Positions 20,930-33,159 of a stretch of 64,000 bases of DNA are shown here, one piece after another. Below the pieces are notes generated by a model. That model saw nothing but the letters and a program-made list of their open reading frames with translations, had not been told where the DNA came from and ran no database searches. Source of the DNA: Chionoecetes opilio (lineage: Eukaryota; Arthropoda; Malacostraca; Decapoda; Majidae); assembly GCA_016584305.1 (NCBI GenBank), contig JACEEZ010023500.1:36689-100688 (forward strand), given 5' to 3'. Every line of letters begins with the position of its first letter. Positions within the stretch are counted from its first letter, which is position 1. Made by a program: the position numbers and the translations under genes.

Positions 20930-23315
20930 ACTATCAATAATAAATCTTGGGGGCATACCCGGGGGGGCGTCGCCTCGCCCCCCCCTCGCGCCACTCCCGG
21001 GGTCCCACGCGGAGTTCCCATGCGGTCCTTTTCCCCTACCAGCGCTCTCGACAAGAAACATCAACTTGCCCCCGCCACACCTTGTGGGCGCCCCCTTGGC
21101 CTCCCCCAAAACCCCGGATTGTCTCTTACGATACAACCCGATGGAAGGATGGGTTTTCGGGTACGTGCCCATCCCATATAGCAAAGTTGGCGCGAGGACT
21201 ATGCAGGTAATAGGCCTCGATTCATGTCACGGTGCAATCGCTGATTTGAACGTAATCCCCCAGCGATACCCCATGATTCTGCGAAGACACTTATTACCAA
21301 AGCATTTATTTGTCTCTTCAAATCACTATTTAGTGCCAAGTCTCACAACCTAGAGTAAGACAGGGATCAAAGCGACTTGAAGACCCGGGTTTTTTTCCTC
21401 CTGCACGGACCGACAAAGCCAAATACTCCCGCTGAGCAGTCCATAAAACCGTGGGGGGATGCCAATCCGTCCTTTAAAACTCTTACGTGACCCCCCGTCA
21501 TTATGGACTGCCTACCAAAAGGGATGTAAAACTTTCCAAAATTCAATGTCCTCGCCCCACGCATAACAGACTGTTGCTTTATCTAGTAAATCTCCAAATA
21601 CCTGGCCTTGGTCTTGACCGGGACCTCAAGTCCAAAAGGGTTTTTCCTCCTCGTCAGCGCCTCGAGAGCCATCACCGGCCTCCAGCGACTCAAAAGATTA
21701 CTGCTCACGGGGAAAAACAAGACAGTGATTCTTGGTGTTGCCGACGGGTGCTCCACAAAAACTTTTTCTACAACCTGTCCAATACCCCGCCATACAAGCG
21801 TTTGAAAAAATGATGGGCAAGGACGCCCCTGCCTCACCCTGTATTCACAGGGAACGTGGATACACCCCCACCTTCAAGCACTCTCAGTCCCAAAATCAGG
21901 CCAGTTATAAACCAATAGTCCTTGCAGGGAAACCCTCGAAGTACAGAAGATCCCCGGTGACCCCATGCACTGAGTCAAAAAGCCTTCCTTGAGATCAACA
22001 TAGGGTGCAACATCCCCGTCGAAAATCAGTCGGGTTCCCAGGACCGAAACGCTAGGGTCGTCCGTTGTTACTTACCAGGGGGTGAACCTAGACTGCTGAG
22101 GTCTCTGATGCTTCACCAGATGACTGCGAATTCGTGTCAAGCATCATGGGCAAGCACCTTGCCTGGTACGCTGAGCAGTGTGTAATACCGCGGTAATTGT
22201 TTGCAGTCCTGACGGTCCTTTTCCCTTTCCGATAGGGAACGACCAGCCCCCTTTTCCAGTCAGGAGAATGTACCTGATTGCCACACGGCAGTCAGGACAG
22301 CATGCACCCGCGGATCATGGCCCTCGTACCCCCACTTTGAGAGCTCGCACTGATATTACAACACCAGCTGCCTTTCCACCCGTCAACTTTGCTACACCTC
22401 TCTTGGACTTCGTCAAGAGAGGTGCGGTTTCGTCAATGAGGTCGGCATCCACTGCCTGTAACCCGTGGTGTGAAGCTGCTCAGTTGGAGGTCCACCGTGA
22501 ACACTGCCCAAAGTACTCAGCACAACGAGCATCTGCCCATCCATGTCCGACCGAGGCGCCCATCTGCTGTGCGATACACTCGCCGAGAAGAGACTTGGAA
22601 CGGAGCTTCTTCGGGTCTCGTAGCGGTCGGAGGTCATTAGCGTTCAAATGACCCTCGACATCCTGCGAGACTCCTGACATACCTCTCCTTGTCTCTCCTC
22701 AGGAGGGTTCTAGTCCCGGCGTGACAGAGCCCTGTGCTGGTCCCGGTTCCCAGCCAGCCTGCAGCGCGACATCTCCTCGATTTTCTCCAGCGTCTCCGTA
22801 GAGACAAAACCACGCCTTGACCTCGGGCGCTCCCAATACACTCCTGGCAACCTGTAGACTTTCCGTTGAAGTATCCCCACAGGTCTACAGGATCCCCGCA
22901 GAGCACCGAGCACATCAAAACCGATTTGAGACTGCCACCGCATAATCAGAGCCCATGGTCAATTCCTTCAGTTTCTCAAGATGAACCCAGTATGTTACCT
23001 CTTGAGATTCTTCTGGACTTGACATGAAGCTTAGTGTAGCAACAAGAAAGTCTGTGATCTTTCCAAAAGAACTTCAGCAACTCCGGTAGAACCCTGCAGT
23101 TACTGGAGGATCCTCCAACGAGTACTAACGAGGAATGGTGGTCGAGCTCCTTAGCTACCCTCCGGCATTACTATACCATTCCAGCGGTGCGGCTCTGGCT
23201 CTGTACCAAGAACCTGCATTCTCACTCTGGACCTGCAAAGTTCAGAAGCACGAGAACGGTTGGTGTTTCTGGTACCGAAGCCATGGGACCAACACACAAC
23301 CTTAGCCATCTCTCA
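20930..23315 (-). mobile_element. EN/RT LINE, minus strand, degraded
   Basis: The minus strand matches the better-preserved plus-strand element at 56310-58198 over its whole length and extends further 5'. From 23315 downward, pieces of the endonuclease C-terminus are readable (CHGFGTRNTN, STRWRIL, DHRL.., KLHVKSRRIS in broken frames). The linker follows (ERPRSRRGFVSTETLEKIEE, CRLAGNRDQHRALSRR, ERYVRSLAG) and then RT-associated sequence (MSGVSQDVEGHLNANDLRP, GHGWADARCAEYFGQ). Frameshifts occur every few tens of codons. The 3' end lies near 20930-20960, with the GGGGGCATAC word that precedes the stop codon in the plus copy. It is not functional as written. Confidence 0.8.
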
Positions 23316-23371
23316 CAGTGCCAGTAGTAGCATTAATCTATCCAATAATTATTAACATAACTAATTACTAT

Positions 23372-24061
23372 ACACTAAACCCTTTCATACTCGCGGGTTT
23401 AGGCTCGCGATTTGATTACTCGCAGGGGTTTCAACTTCTTTTTTTTTTTTTTTTTTTTTTTTTTTTGTTTTTCTTCCTCCCCAATTGCTTGCTCTCTTAC
23501 AGGGGCCTTATCCGCCCATGTATGGAGTATGTCTCCACATGTTTGGGGAGGATCCACTCCATTCAGCTCTCTAACGGGTTGAGTGCAAAGCTTTTCGTCT
23601 CATCAACTCCTCTCCTCTGACTGACTGTCTTCAATCTTTAAATCACGCACAATTTTTGCTTTTCTCTTCTCTTGCTCTCTTTCTACCGTTATTTTCATGC
23701 TCACTGCTCTTCTGAACGTGCTTAATTGCATGCCTCCCCCACTCCCTGCGCCTCGCTGCACAACTTTCTACTCATTCCTCATCCCTCGTTCTGTCCTGCT
23801 TCTAATGCAAGAGTTAATCCCATATCTTTTACTCTTTCATCCCTTTCACTGGTAAACTCTGGGAACTCTCTTCCTGTTTTGCTATTTTTCACTTTCTATG
23901 ACTTACATCTTTTCAAAGAAGAGTCACAAGACACCGATCCCGAACTAATTGGCTCACGCCTCTGTTTTTATTTTATTCTTACTGTCTTCTTATAGTGACT
24001 GGCAACTAAGCGGGCTTTTGTTACCATTTTTTTTTGTGCTCTTGGCCAGTATCTTGTGATG

Positions 24062-24116
<55 letters not shown>

Positions 24117-24215
24117 GGGGTAAATGAATGACTAATGTCATGCTCGCGGATTTACGATACTCGCGGGTGTCTCTGTTCCCTAACTAACCCCCGCGAGCAT
24201 GAAGGGTTTATTGTA
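23372..24215 (-). mobile_element. DNA-element ends (AAACCCTTCATG family) enclosing a LINE tail
   Basis: The left edge (AAACCCTTTCATACTCGCGGG, then GATTTGATTACTCGC) and right edge (TGTCATGCTCGCGGATTTAC to GCGAGCATGAAGGGTTTATT) match the two ends of the element at 58236-59318 in reverse orientation. The terminal inverted repeat reads about TACAATAAACCCTTCATG. The interior differs completely between the copies. Here it is a LINE 3' fragment with a poly(A) tail, best explained as a later insertion. Confidence 0.65.
23480..24103 (+). mobile_element. LINE 3' fragment with poly(A) tail
   Basis: The conceptual translation, with frame changes, reads GLIRPCMEYVSTCLG, then MPPPLPAPRCTTF, ARVNPISFT, LVNSGNSLP and TYIFSKKSHK. 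These are fragments of the widespread arthropod LINE RT C-terminal region. The ORF at 23726-23995 covers part of it. A 42-base A run (24062-24103), then TATATA, marks the 3' end. The upstream poly(T) at 23440-23466 is not part of the LINE. Heavy decay rules out activity. Confidence 0.7.
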
Positions 24216-25550
24216 CTTGACTAACTCATTATTACTAACTACTAACAAACCTCTTCATTTATTTCTTAGCTTTGTTTCTTAGTTATAAAATTTTGATGTC
24301 ATTTTTTTTTCGTGCATATTTTTCAGTTTTTTTTTTATTTTTACTGTCATTCACATGGTTTTGTTTTTCCTTTAGTGTTTATTTTTCCCTCTTGAGCAGC
24401 CAGTGGAGGGAGGCTTGAGGTGGCCGTGTGGCTTTAGGGTGTGGGTGGGGCCTACAGCCGGGATGAGTAAAATTTTTTAAACCCTTGGAGATAGACACTG
24501 AGGCCCAACTAAGGCGTGACTCCTGTGGGGCACCCAAAAACACCCCGCATCAAAAAACCCCACTTTAAAACCCCCACACCAAAAAGGGTAAACTGACCTG
24601 ACCTTCCCCCCCTCCTTTAACCCCCTTAGCCCCCCAACCCTTTTCCCCCACCACCCAAAAACCCCCCCCGCTAAAACCCCCGACTTTCATACCCGTTTTT
24701 GTCGTCCAAGCACCGTTTTGGATTACGAAGCCCACCCCAATAAAACTTGCGGGAAAGGGTGTTTTATAGGGTTTTGTGAAAAATTTTTTTGCAATGCTTT
24801 TGGACGGGATTTTTAAATTTGGGCCCCCCTACCAAGCTTTTTGTGTTTTTGTGGCGAAAAAACCCAAAACCCTTTTTTCAAGGGCGGGGAAAAAATGGTC
24901 TGGTACCAAGACGACCCTGGACGAAAAAAAACACGGCTCATGTTGCAGGGGTGAAGTAGCGGGAAAGTCCGGGAAAAGTCCAGGGGCCGGGACAGGGGGG
25001 GGAGGAGGGAGGCCCCCGTGTGGGAGCAGAGGAGGGAGGGCAGGGCCACGGCCAGTGCGGGAAAACAGACGCGGCCGGGGGAGGTCACACACCCCCGCTG
25101 CTGGGGAAGGGTTTCATTGCTCTTACCCCCTTTTGGGGCCCCCGTAATTCCCCTTTGTAATTTAGGTGGGCCCATTAGACGATTTTTATTAAATAAAGAA
25201 ATTTTCCTTATAGCTATGCCCTGTTTGTACCTTTGTCCCCCTAACTTTTTTGGTATATTCGGGAAACTTTGGGAAATTTTTATGGCAAAACCAACAGACC
25301 ATTTTATAGACCCAAGGAAAGGTCTGGGCGTAAAGGGGGGTTAAAAAAGGGGGGCCCTTTTTTTAACTGGGTAAATAAATGATAAAATTTTTTTTTTTAC
25401 CAGAGCGAAAAAGATAGATTTGTACTTTTTTGTTCTACCGTCAATAACACACAGTCGCCACGCACTAATGTCCCCTTTAAATTACTACTGTTAGCATCAC
25501 TACACCCTTTGTATGTGACATTTCAAGAAGGCAAGCCCATAAACTAAACT
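24216..25550. other. No gene recognised, low sequence quality
   Basis: Homopolymer-rich sequence with GC-rich patches near 24960-25100. The word GCACTAATGTCCCC with AGCATCACTACA near 25462-25510 belongs to the dispersed foldback family of 42030-42240. No domain is found. Confidence 0.45.
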
Positions 25551-25856
25551 ACTGGTGGAGTACTGTACTGATTGCTGGAGATCGTTTTTTTGCTTTCCGG
25601 AGAGGGGGAGAGGGCCCCAAAAGTCCGTTTTCATAGACCAGGACCCCAGACCCCCTGGGGTTAGAAAAAAGAGGGGGCCAGGTAGGAGAGAGGCCAGCCC
25701 CGGTTGTGTGCTACATCACAGCCTCAGAGGTGGGGAGGGGGAAAGGCAGGAGTAAAAAGGTTTGGCGCAAAAACAAGGGGGAAATGAGAAAAAAAAGGGC
25801 TCGGGTGTGGATAGAGGAGCAAGATCAAAGGGAAATTTTTTTTAAACCCCGAAGGG

Positions 25857-27160
25857 ATGATGAAAAAACACAGGAGGGGGGACGTGCCGGGGGGCCCGAG
25901 GGGATGCCAAAAGGGCCCGGAAAGTGTAAAGTAATGACGGAGAGATGATGCATTTGCATGTGAGGTATGTGTGATTGGATTCACTTTGAATGTGAAAAAT
26001 ATCCCTGAAGTGTGTACGAGTTCATAAAACGAGAAGGGAAGCAGGAAAAACAGGGATTTAAACTGCAGTCGTTGTAAATGGGAATTTTTCAAGCTCCCAA
26101 TTAATCACCCTTAAAAAAATCAGTGAACAAACTGAAAAAAATTTGATAGGCAAAAATAAATTTTTGGAAACCCATACGGGTGGACGAGATGGGGGCCGAA
26201 GGGTTAAAAGGCGGGGAAAAGGAGAAAAAAGTTTGATGACCGACTGGGGTCACGGGAAATTGGCAAAATCGGGTCCTTTTAAAATAAAATAGTAAAAAGA
26301 AAACTCGGAAGGCACCCATAGCCTGATGAATAGGCTCGGAATTTGGGAAAGGGCAAAAATGATAAGCCCGAGGAAAGAAGGGGAAACATATCAAGGATAA
26401 GGTAATGAATTTGGGGAAAATTTTGCGGAACTAAAAACCCAAGGTACAAGATAAAATGAAAAAACCCCGGGAGTTCATCATAAAAGGGGGGGGTTCTTTT
26501 GGCTGAGGCAAGGAAATTTTATGAGAACTTTAAGAATGACAAAACCCAAAACAAGCAAGTGGGGGGGGAAAAATAAATTCAGAAAAACAACTCAACAGAT
26601 CCAGAGCAGACTAGATCGCAAGGAAAAATTAATTATGTTGACGTACAGGAGGAGCTAAAACGGGTAGGAACTTACAAAATCAGAAAGGAAAAAGAAAAGA
26701 GGGCAATGGTTTTTGAAATAGAATGAGTTTTGGGCTGCCCTTTTTATGATAGTGATCTAATCCACATAAATAGAATTTGGAAGAAAAGGACGGGTTTGTG
26801 ACAAAGGTGAGGCAATAAGAGCCGGGCCCCCTACTTGTGAAAGTAAACAGGGACGAAAGAAAGGATCATGAGAAATGGATTTGGGTTTTAAAGCAAGCAA
26901 AGAAAGTGGGTACGGGAACTTTGGGGGGGGCACACGACATGTAAAAAGGGGGGGACCCTCAAAATTTGGACAAGACACTGAGGGGGGAAAGAAAAAAGCA
27001 AAAATAAAAGTTTGAAAAGAAAAAAATTTTTTTACAAATCAGGGGAAAAACCCTTTTTTGGGGAAGGGGACGAAAAATTAAGGGGTAAAGAGGAAAAGAG
27101 GTAAACCCCCGGAGCCAATAACAGCACCGAGGAATGCGGCAGAAGGGGGGGCCCCCAAAA
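25857..27160 (+). pseudogene. PHD-finger ORF1, copy 2 (many frameshifts)
   Basis: The DNA matches 18829-20111 almost throughout: ATGATGAAAAAACACAGGAGG at the start, ATGAGGTATGTGTGATTGGA over the PHD finger, GATCCAGAGCAGACTAGATC in the middle and AACAGCACCGAGGAATGCGG near the end. Reading frame is lost repeatedly, with most differences in homopolymer length. Copy 1 is far cleaner, so alignment of the two separates true substitutions from length errors. Confidence 0.75.
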
Positions 27161-27251
27161 CCCCAAACGGGGAAATAGGGGAAAAATCAAAAATTTCAAC
27201 GGGGGAGACGAGGACAGAAAAAAGGACACCCCCCAAAGGGCGAGGGAAAAC

Positions 27252-29500
27252 ATGAAGTTTGGAGTATAAAGGTGGGGGGGTTTGGGGGGTTTGGGTAAAT
27301 ATGAGGAGTATGAAAGGGGAATTTTGAGTGAAGGGAAATTCGAACTGGGTTGGTGTGACTGAAACCCATTTAAGAGACATTTACAAAGCATGATAGGGGA
27401 GTATGAGATGTTTGGAAAAGGCCCCCGAAAAAAAACAAGAGAAACTAGGGGAGGGGTTCCCCTTTCTTAGAAAGGAAGGAAACCAAAAAGGATGAGAAGA
27501 CGTGGGTAAAAAGTGCTATGAGGGGGGGGGGGTTTTGGGCTGTAGATTTAGAATTTTTGGGTCAGAACCGACAAAGGAAAAAAAAGTTTATAGGATTGTG
27601 GTATACATGAGGGGAAAGGGGATAGAGCAGGGGGGGAAAATAGAAGGAAGTAAAAATTAAAATAAAAAAGTTTTTAAAGCCCATCCCCGGAGGGGAAGGT
27701 GGGGGGATGGTTAGGGGTGATATGAATCCCACATTGGGTTGCTAGGGGGCAAAAAACCCAAAATGGAAAAAAACTTGCTAAATTTTATAGAGGGATTTGG
27801 GATTTAAAAAAACCGGAATGAGACTGGCAGAGGGTCGAGGGGAGTGGAAAAAAAAACCCAAGGAGAGTGCAATTTTTTTATGTGTTGGGAATGGCAAAAT
27901 GCGAGAGGGTGCTCAAAATGTGGATAGATGAAGGGGGAAAAAATTTGGATCGGGTGTCTGATCAAATTTTGCTTGTAGTGGACGTATGATGGGAATAAAA
28001 GTGACCCAAAAGAAGGAGGGGAAAGAACAAATGGGGGTTGAGAGATGCAAAAATAAAAAAGTTTTCAAGTGTGAGGATGGGGGGGGAAGAAAAAAGAGAA
28101 AGGAGGGGGAATGACCCTAAATGAGGGGAATAAGGGGAAAATTTTGAGGAGCGCTGCATTTTAAAAAATAGGGTTTATTAGAAACAAATGGAAGAAAGAG
28201 AGTGAAAAAAACCATGGGGGGGAAAGAGGGAATTTTGAGAGGCAAGGAAGGAACGAAAAAGGTTAAAAAAAGGAAAGTAGAGGGTTTAAAAAAAAAGGAG
28301 GGGAAGAAAAAGAAGAAGCGGAGGGGGAATACCAGAAGCCAGGGAAAAATATGGAAACAGCAGCGACTAAAAAAACGAAAAATAAGAGATGCGAAATTTG
28401 TGTGCCCGGGGAAAATAAGATCCCATCCCTAAAAGAGAAAAGGGCTTGCATGGGGCCCCGAGTGGTACAGTTTATGAGAGGGAAAAGATGGCTGGGGGAA
28501 AGAAGATGTTGGGAAAACCTTAAAAAGTTTAAAAGCGAATGGGTAACAGTGAGACCCAAAAAACAAAAAAGGTTATAAAAAAACTTTTGGGGGGAAAACA
28601 AAGGAGGCGTGGGTTAAAAAACTTTGGGGCTAAAAACCAGAATGGGAAAAGGGTTTGGGAAAAAAAAAATGCCCGGAAGAGGGTTTAATGAAGGATTAAA
28701 CGGAGGGAAATAGGAAGTGTGGAAGGAGGCAAAAAATTTTAAAAAAACAGCAGGCCCGGGGAAAACCATATTTTAAGGGTGTACAAGAAAAATGGGGGGG
28801 AGGGGGTGATTTCAGGGGTGGGGCTGCCCATTTAACCGTGTGGGGGGAAAAAAGGGAAAAGGGGGCCTAGAAAAGGGAAGAAAAGTAGAGGACCCCATTT
28901 CATAAAGGAGGATACAAGAGTAAGGGGTGAATTTAAGAAACTATAGACCAATAGCCCCAAAAGAATACAGGGAGGTTTAAAATTTTTAAATGAGGTTGAA
29001 GGAAAAAGGGTTTTTGTAAATGGTTGGGAAAGAGCTATGGGGTTTGGTGAGGAGCCAAAAAGGGTTTTCGAGTGGAAGGGGGGGCAGAGGAAACATGTTT
29101 GGGTTTAAGGGAAAAAATGAAAAAAAGGAAAGGGAGGGAAAAGGGCCCCTGTACCTTTGGGGCCTAGACATTGAGGGAAACCTATGATAGAGTTTAAAAA
29201 GAGAAATTTTTATGAAGGTTTTGGAAAAAAAGGTTTTGGGTTTAAACCAAAAGATAGTGAACATAGTTTAGAAGCATGTATGAAGACCCCTAGAAGCAAA
29301 AATAGGCTAGGGGGTATAGAAACAGAATGGGTGAGGAGTGAGAGAGGTGTTAGGCAAGGATTTCCCCTCTGTCCCCAACCGGTTTTTGGGGCTGTATATG
29401 AGGAAAATGGCAGTAAGGATTTAGAAGGGGAAAGGAGGGGAGGGTGAGAAAAGGAAATGACAAAAATTTAAACTTTTTAAGTATTTCCCCCCCCCCGAGA
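27252..29500 (+). pseudogene. LINE ORF2: AP-endonuclease and reverse transcriptase (frameshifted)
   Basis: The endonuclease start is readable as MKFGVYNVGGLGGLG, then KYEEYERGILSEGKFEL and GVTETHLRDIYK. This is the conserved N-terminus of APE-type LINE endonucleases, which nick target DNA. RT motifs follow: NYRPI (28939-28955), LDIEKTYDRV (29164-29192, catalytic motif A Asp present), and RGVRQG followed by PLCP (29341-29376, motif B). Where the YADD box should lie, about 29480-29500, the sequence has a run of ten Cs, so motif C cannot be confirmed. The unusual length between EN and RT holds Lys/Arg-rich sequence. It would copy its own RNA at the nicked target site if intact. Confidence 0.7.
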
Positions 29501-30540
29501 TATGGAGTTATGGGGGTGAGTCGGCCGAGGAAAATCCCGAAACCCCGTTTGATTTTGGGGAATGGGGTATGGGAGAGACTTTTGGGGTAAAATTTTGCCG
29601 TGAGGGAAAAAGGGAAGGGGATGGGTAGTAAAAAATAACAGAGGATGACAAAACGCCACATGGAGGGCTGGGAGAAAAGGGGAAATTTGAACAAACTAGT
29701 GAATACAAGTACCCAGGGAGTGCATGAGTTCCCCCAAGGGGTGTGGAAAAGCCCAAAGGGGGAAAAGATCAGCCAGGGCCAATCAGGGGGTTTTGGGCGA
29801 CTTGGGAGTGTGGGAAGGTGAGGGCAAGCAAGTATGATGTGTTTAGGGAAGGTGGAAAAAATGTGGCTTCCCAAACATTTTGTATGGGAGGAGGTGATTG
29901 CATGGAATGAGAGTGAAATAGAGATAAATTTGGGAAATGGGGCAAAATAAAAAATAGCAAGAATGGCACTGATGCACCCAGGATGCAGCGGGGGCCCGAA
30001 GTTTAAGAGGTGGGCATGGGGTGGGACATTTTGGGAGGCATTCGAAAGCCCAACATGGGGGTAAAACAGGGCTGGGAAAGAATGGAGGACACAAAAATTG
30101 GCCCGAAAAGTTTATTTGTGGAGGGGGAATGAGTAGTAAATGGGGGAAAAACGATGCCAAAAAATGGGAGAAAAAAGTGGATTGCGATTTGGGGGATGTA
30201 TCAAAGATAGATGAAAGGGCCGAATGTAAAATTTAATGGAAGATGTGAATGGTGATGAAGAAGGCCTTTAGTTGGGGGTGAGAAAGGGAAAAAAAATGAG
30301 ATCGATAGAGTAGTGTAGTATTGTGGGGTTTAGTAAGTGGAAAATGAGGGGGGAGAAAAGAAAACATAGAATTTTAAGGAGAAAGAGGCACCAGCGTATG
30401 GGAAAATGTGTTTTGGATGGAACCCCCGGGGGGGCGACCTTCCCCTTCCAAGCCAGAACAACAAAGGCCTTTAGATGTAAATGCAAAAAAATACGGATGG
30501 TCCGAGTCAGGCAGCAAAGGTGTGCCCGATGGTGACAGGG

Positions 30541-30780
30541 GTGAGGATGAAACAGTGGAACCTGTGTATAGAATGTGGAAAATATAGCGGGAGGGGAATG
30601 GAAATATGCGTTTTTTGGGGTTTTGGGCTGAAAAGGGAGGGACCCTTTAACGAGGGGTTTAAAAGGGCAGGAAGAGAAGGGGGTATTTTCTGCTTGGGAC
30701 TGTGTGGTGAGACAAGGGGGACCCGGGTGATTGAGAAAATGAAAGGGGTTTTTGGAAAGAATGTGGTATATGAGAAATAG
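30541..30780 (+). pseudogene. Carboxy-terminal Cys-rich part of LINE ORF2
   Basis: The frame gives CIECGKYSGRG, FWGFGLKREGPFNEGFKRAGREG and GLCGETRGTRVIEKMKG, ending at TAG 30778-30780. Its position after the RT and just before the 3' tail fits the terminal region of the PHD LINE. The function of this tail region is not established. Confidence 0.6.
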
Positions 30781-30842
30781 ACAATAGACTCTACAGCCCT
30801 AAAACAAGAACAAGAACAAGACTACAGGAGCAGCCGGTTTAA

Positions 30843-33145
30843 AGGCCTGGCCATAGACCACTGTATACCTGGACTGTTCACGCGACAATGTTTTGAATTG
30901 CGGGGCTGCATAGGGGCCCGCGGGGCGCCCGACAAAGAGATATAGTGGTCTATGGACTATCATATAGACTGGTTTATCAGTATATATGGTATACTGTAAT
31001 CTTCGTAAATGTTTGTTCTATTATATTATCAAATAAAAAGCAGTAAAATACGCTAAAGAAATGCCATTACGAGACTATGAAGAAATATGCATGAACTTAA
31101 TATTCACTTAACTCTTCGCCATTTAAAACTTTGCGAGTCAACTTTTATCATGAAGGGTATCAATAGAAGCGCAATTTTATTAGCTTTCCATTGATGTATT
31201 TCGTTATCTGATAAATTAATTAGAACCATGCATTAATTAGCGTTAAATAAATAAATAAAATCATCAATTGGGTAATTTTCCCGATTGATGATGTTATTTA
31301 TTTACTTATATATTTCGTTTTCTGATAAACGAATTAGTACCATGTATAAATTAGCGTTAACTAAATAAATAACATCATCAATCGGGAAAATTACCCGATT
31401 GATGATTTTATGTATTTAGTTAACGCTAACTTATGCATGGTTCTAATTCATTTATCAGATAACGAAATATAGCAATGGAAAGCTAATAAAATTGCGCTTC
31501 TATTGATACCCTTCATGATAAAAGTTGACTCGCAAAGTTTTAAATGGCGAAGAGTTGAAGTGAATATTAAGTTCATGCATATTTCTTCATAGTCTCGTAA
31601 TGGCATTTCTTTAGCGTGTTTTACTGTTTTTTATTTGATAATATTATAGAACAAACATTTACGAAGATTACAGTATATCATATATACTGATACACCAGTC
31701 TATATGATCCGTATATATATATATATGAATCCGAGCGGCCCTCCGTCTTCGGGCCCTTGCGCGACAGGCCGATATTCCGTGCGCAGTCCAGGGCAGAGAT
31801 GCTCGAAAGAATTACGGGCCCGTAAGTACTCCCCTAAGGGACTTTTACCTCGTAGCGCCTCTAAGGGAGATGCTCAAACCATTTTTTCACTTGCTACGGG
31901 ACCGCGAGGCTAAGGGTGGTCGGGAGCACCCTTAACTCCCCAAGGGAGTGAAATTTGAAGCGGCTAGACGTCAACAAACAATAAATTACAAGTTGTATCA
32001 CTATACTTTATGTTTATTGTGTATTATAGAGCCATTTCATGCTTGCCTGTTTGAAATGTGATGTGTTTAGTGCTTCATTGACTACATATATATCATATTT
32101 AACATACAATACCTATAGTACTTGTAATAAATTCATATCAGGGCAAACCTATATATTAAATATATATATCGGTCGACTTCTTGAATCAAAACGTACAGTT
32201 CATCATACACGTTTGGCAGCTATAATGATGCGGTGGTGGTGGTGGTGGTATCAAATGTCTGACGTACTAGTACACACGCACGTATACACACAAGCAAGGA
32301 TATTATAAAGTTATACTATCCTTGCACACAAGTGTCACGTGTGTCACAGTGAGGTGTTAGCCCCCCGTGTGTCTTGTCTGACCTAAAGAGCGAACGCGCA
32401 GTTCTTGTCCACTATAACAGAGTACTGCCAGGGCCACGGATACGGCATACGTACGGCGCTGGCCAGCAGTGGTCTATAGATACTATTTTCGGGCACGCTA
32501 GACTCGAACCTATGATCAGCGCATCAAGGTATACCCTGGGTACGTCTCTGTAGTAATCAGTGGGAGAATATTACGCTGAAAGGCTAATGTGGCAGCTATG
32601 TATTATCGTAACATTCTGGCGATAGTGAGCTAAAATCGGCCCTATTTCGGAAATCAGCCAATCTTAGCTCAACACCGGCAAACATAGTGTTTAGGTTAAG
32701 TTATGTTTAGGTCTGGTTTAGGTTAGGTAAGGTTTATGATAGGTTTGTGTTAAGTGTTGTAGAGTTATTTAGGTTAAATAAGCGTTCGCGGGACGATTTC
32801 TCGAAAGAGGCCGATTTTAGCATAACAGCGGCATTTGAAGTGTCTTTAAATTTATTTATCGGGCTCCCTGACAGCTGAGAGCATGATGATTGGCTAGATA
32901 AGGCCGCGTCATGAAGGGCGCTGCTCTGTGATTGGTTAGCAGAATTTTCCCACACATATCCCTAGAATATCCCTATATTCCACACCCAGAGGCCACCGAT
33001 AACCGTACGGGAGTGACGGCTCGGTACGAGCATCTCCCTCAGCCCACCCTCGTAAGGTTATTGTAGCCTTACACTCGTAAGTTGTCCCTTACGAGGGATT
33101 TTCGAGCATCCCTGCCCTGGTATATAGTGGTCTATGGCCTGGCCT
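30843..33145. repeat. Foldback element (family 1) split by a nested TIR element
   Basis: The outer arm words GGCCTGGCCATAGACCAC (30844-30861) and GTGGTCTATGGCCTGGCC (ending 33144) are exact complements. The inner palindrome, 30955-31710, is well preserved. The left GGACTATCATATAGACTGG and CAGTATATATGGTATACTGT face their inverted counterparts at 31670-31710. The centre has two TTACCCGATTGATGAT-type words. The element at 31793-33115 interrupts the right arm. The left arm retains the uninterrupted target CCTGG at 30868-30872. Confidence 0.8.
31793..33115. mobile_element. TIR element, copy A, with CCWGG flanks
   Basis: The terminal inverted repeats are GCAGAGATGCTCGAAA (start) and TTTCGAGCATCCCTGC (end), with one mismatch. 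The flanks are CCAGG (31788-31792) and CCTGG (33116-33120), consistent with a 5-bp target duplication differing only at the central W. It is about 90% similar by eye to copy B at 45194-46574. The interior contains GTAAGT-rich ends, a GGT microsatellite near 32230 and the CGCAGTTCTTGTCCACT word. No transposase is visible, so it appears non-autonomous. A minus-strand frame at 32734-32955 is shared with copy B. Confidence 0.8.
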
Positions 33146-33159
33146 ATGAAGAAAAGGTC

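Larger units (their letters stand above)
25555..30830 (+). mobile_element. Full-length PHD-finger LINE, copy 2, ~5.3 kb
   Basis: The order is a 5' leader shared with copy 1 (25560-25800), ORF1 (about 25857-27160), endonuclease (about 27252-27660), reverse transcriptase (about 28880-29500), a carboxy-terminal Cys-rich region (to 30780) and a tail with CAAGAACAAGAACAAGAC. All domains lie in the canonical non-LTR order on one strand. Every domain is broken by many small indels, mostly in G, A and T runs. The 3' end abuts a foldback element at 30843. By content this is the most complete transposable element in the window. Poor base accuracy makes it impossible to say whether the genomic copy is intact. 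Confidence 0.8.

Noticed and set aside
24776..25344. Overlapping 100-120 codon frames in GC-rich sequence
   Set aside because: Composition-driven frames on both strands with no domain. The sequence is error-rich.
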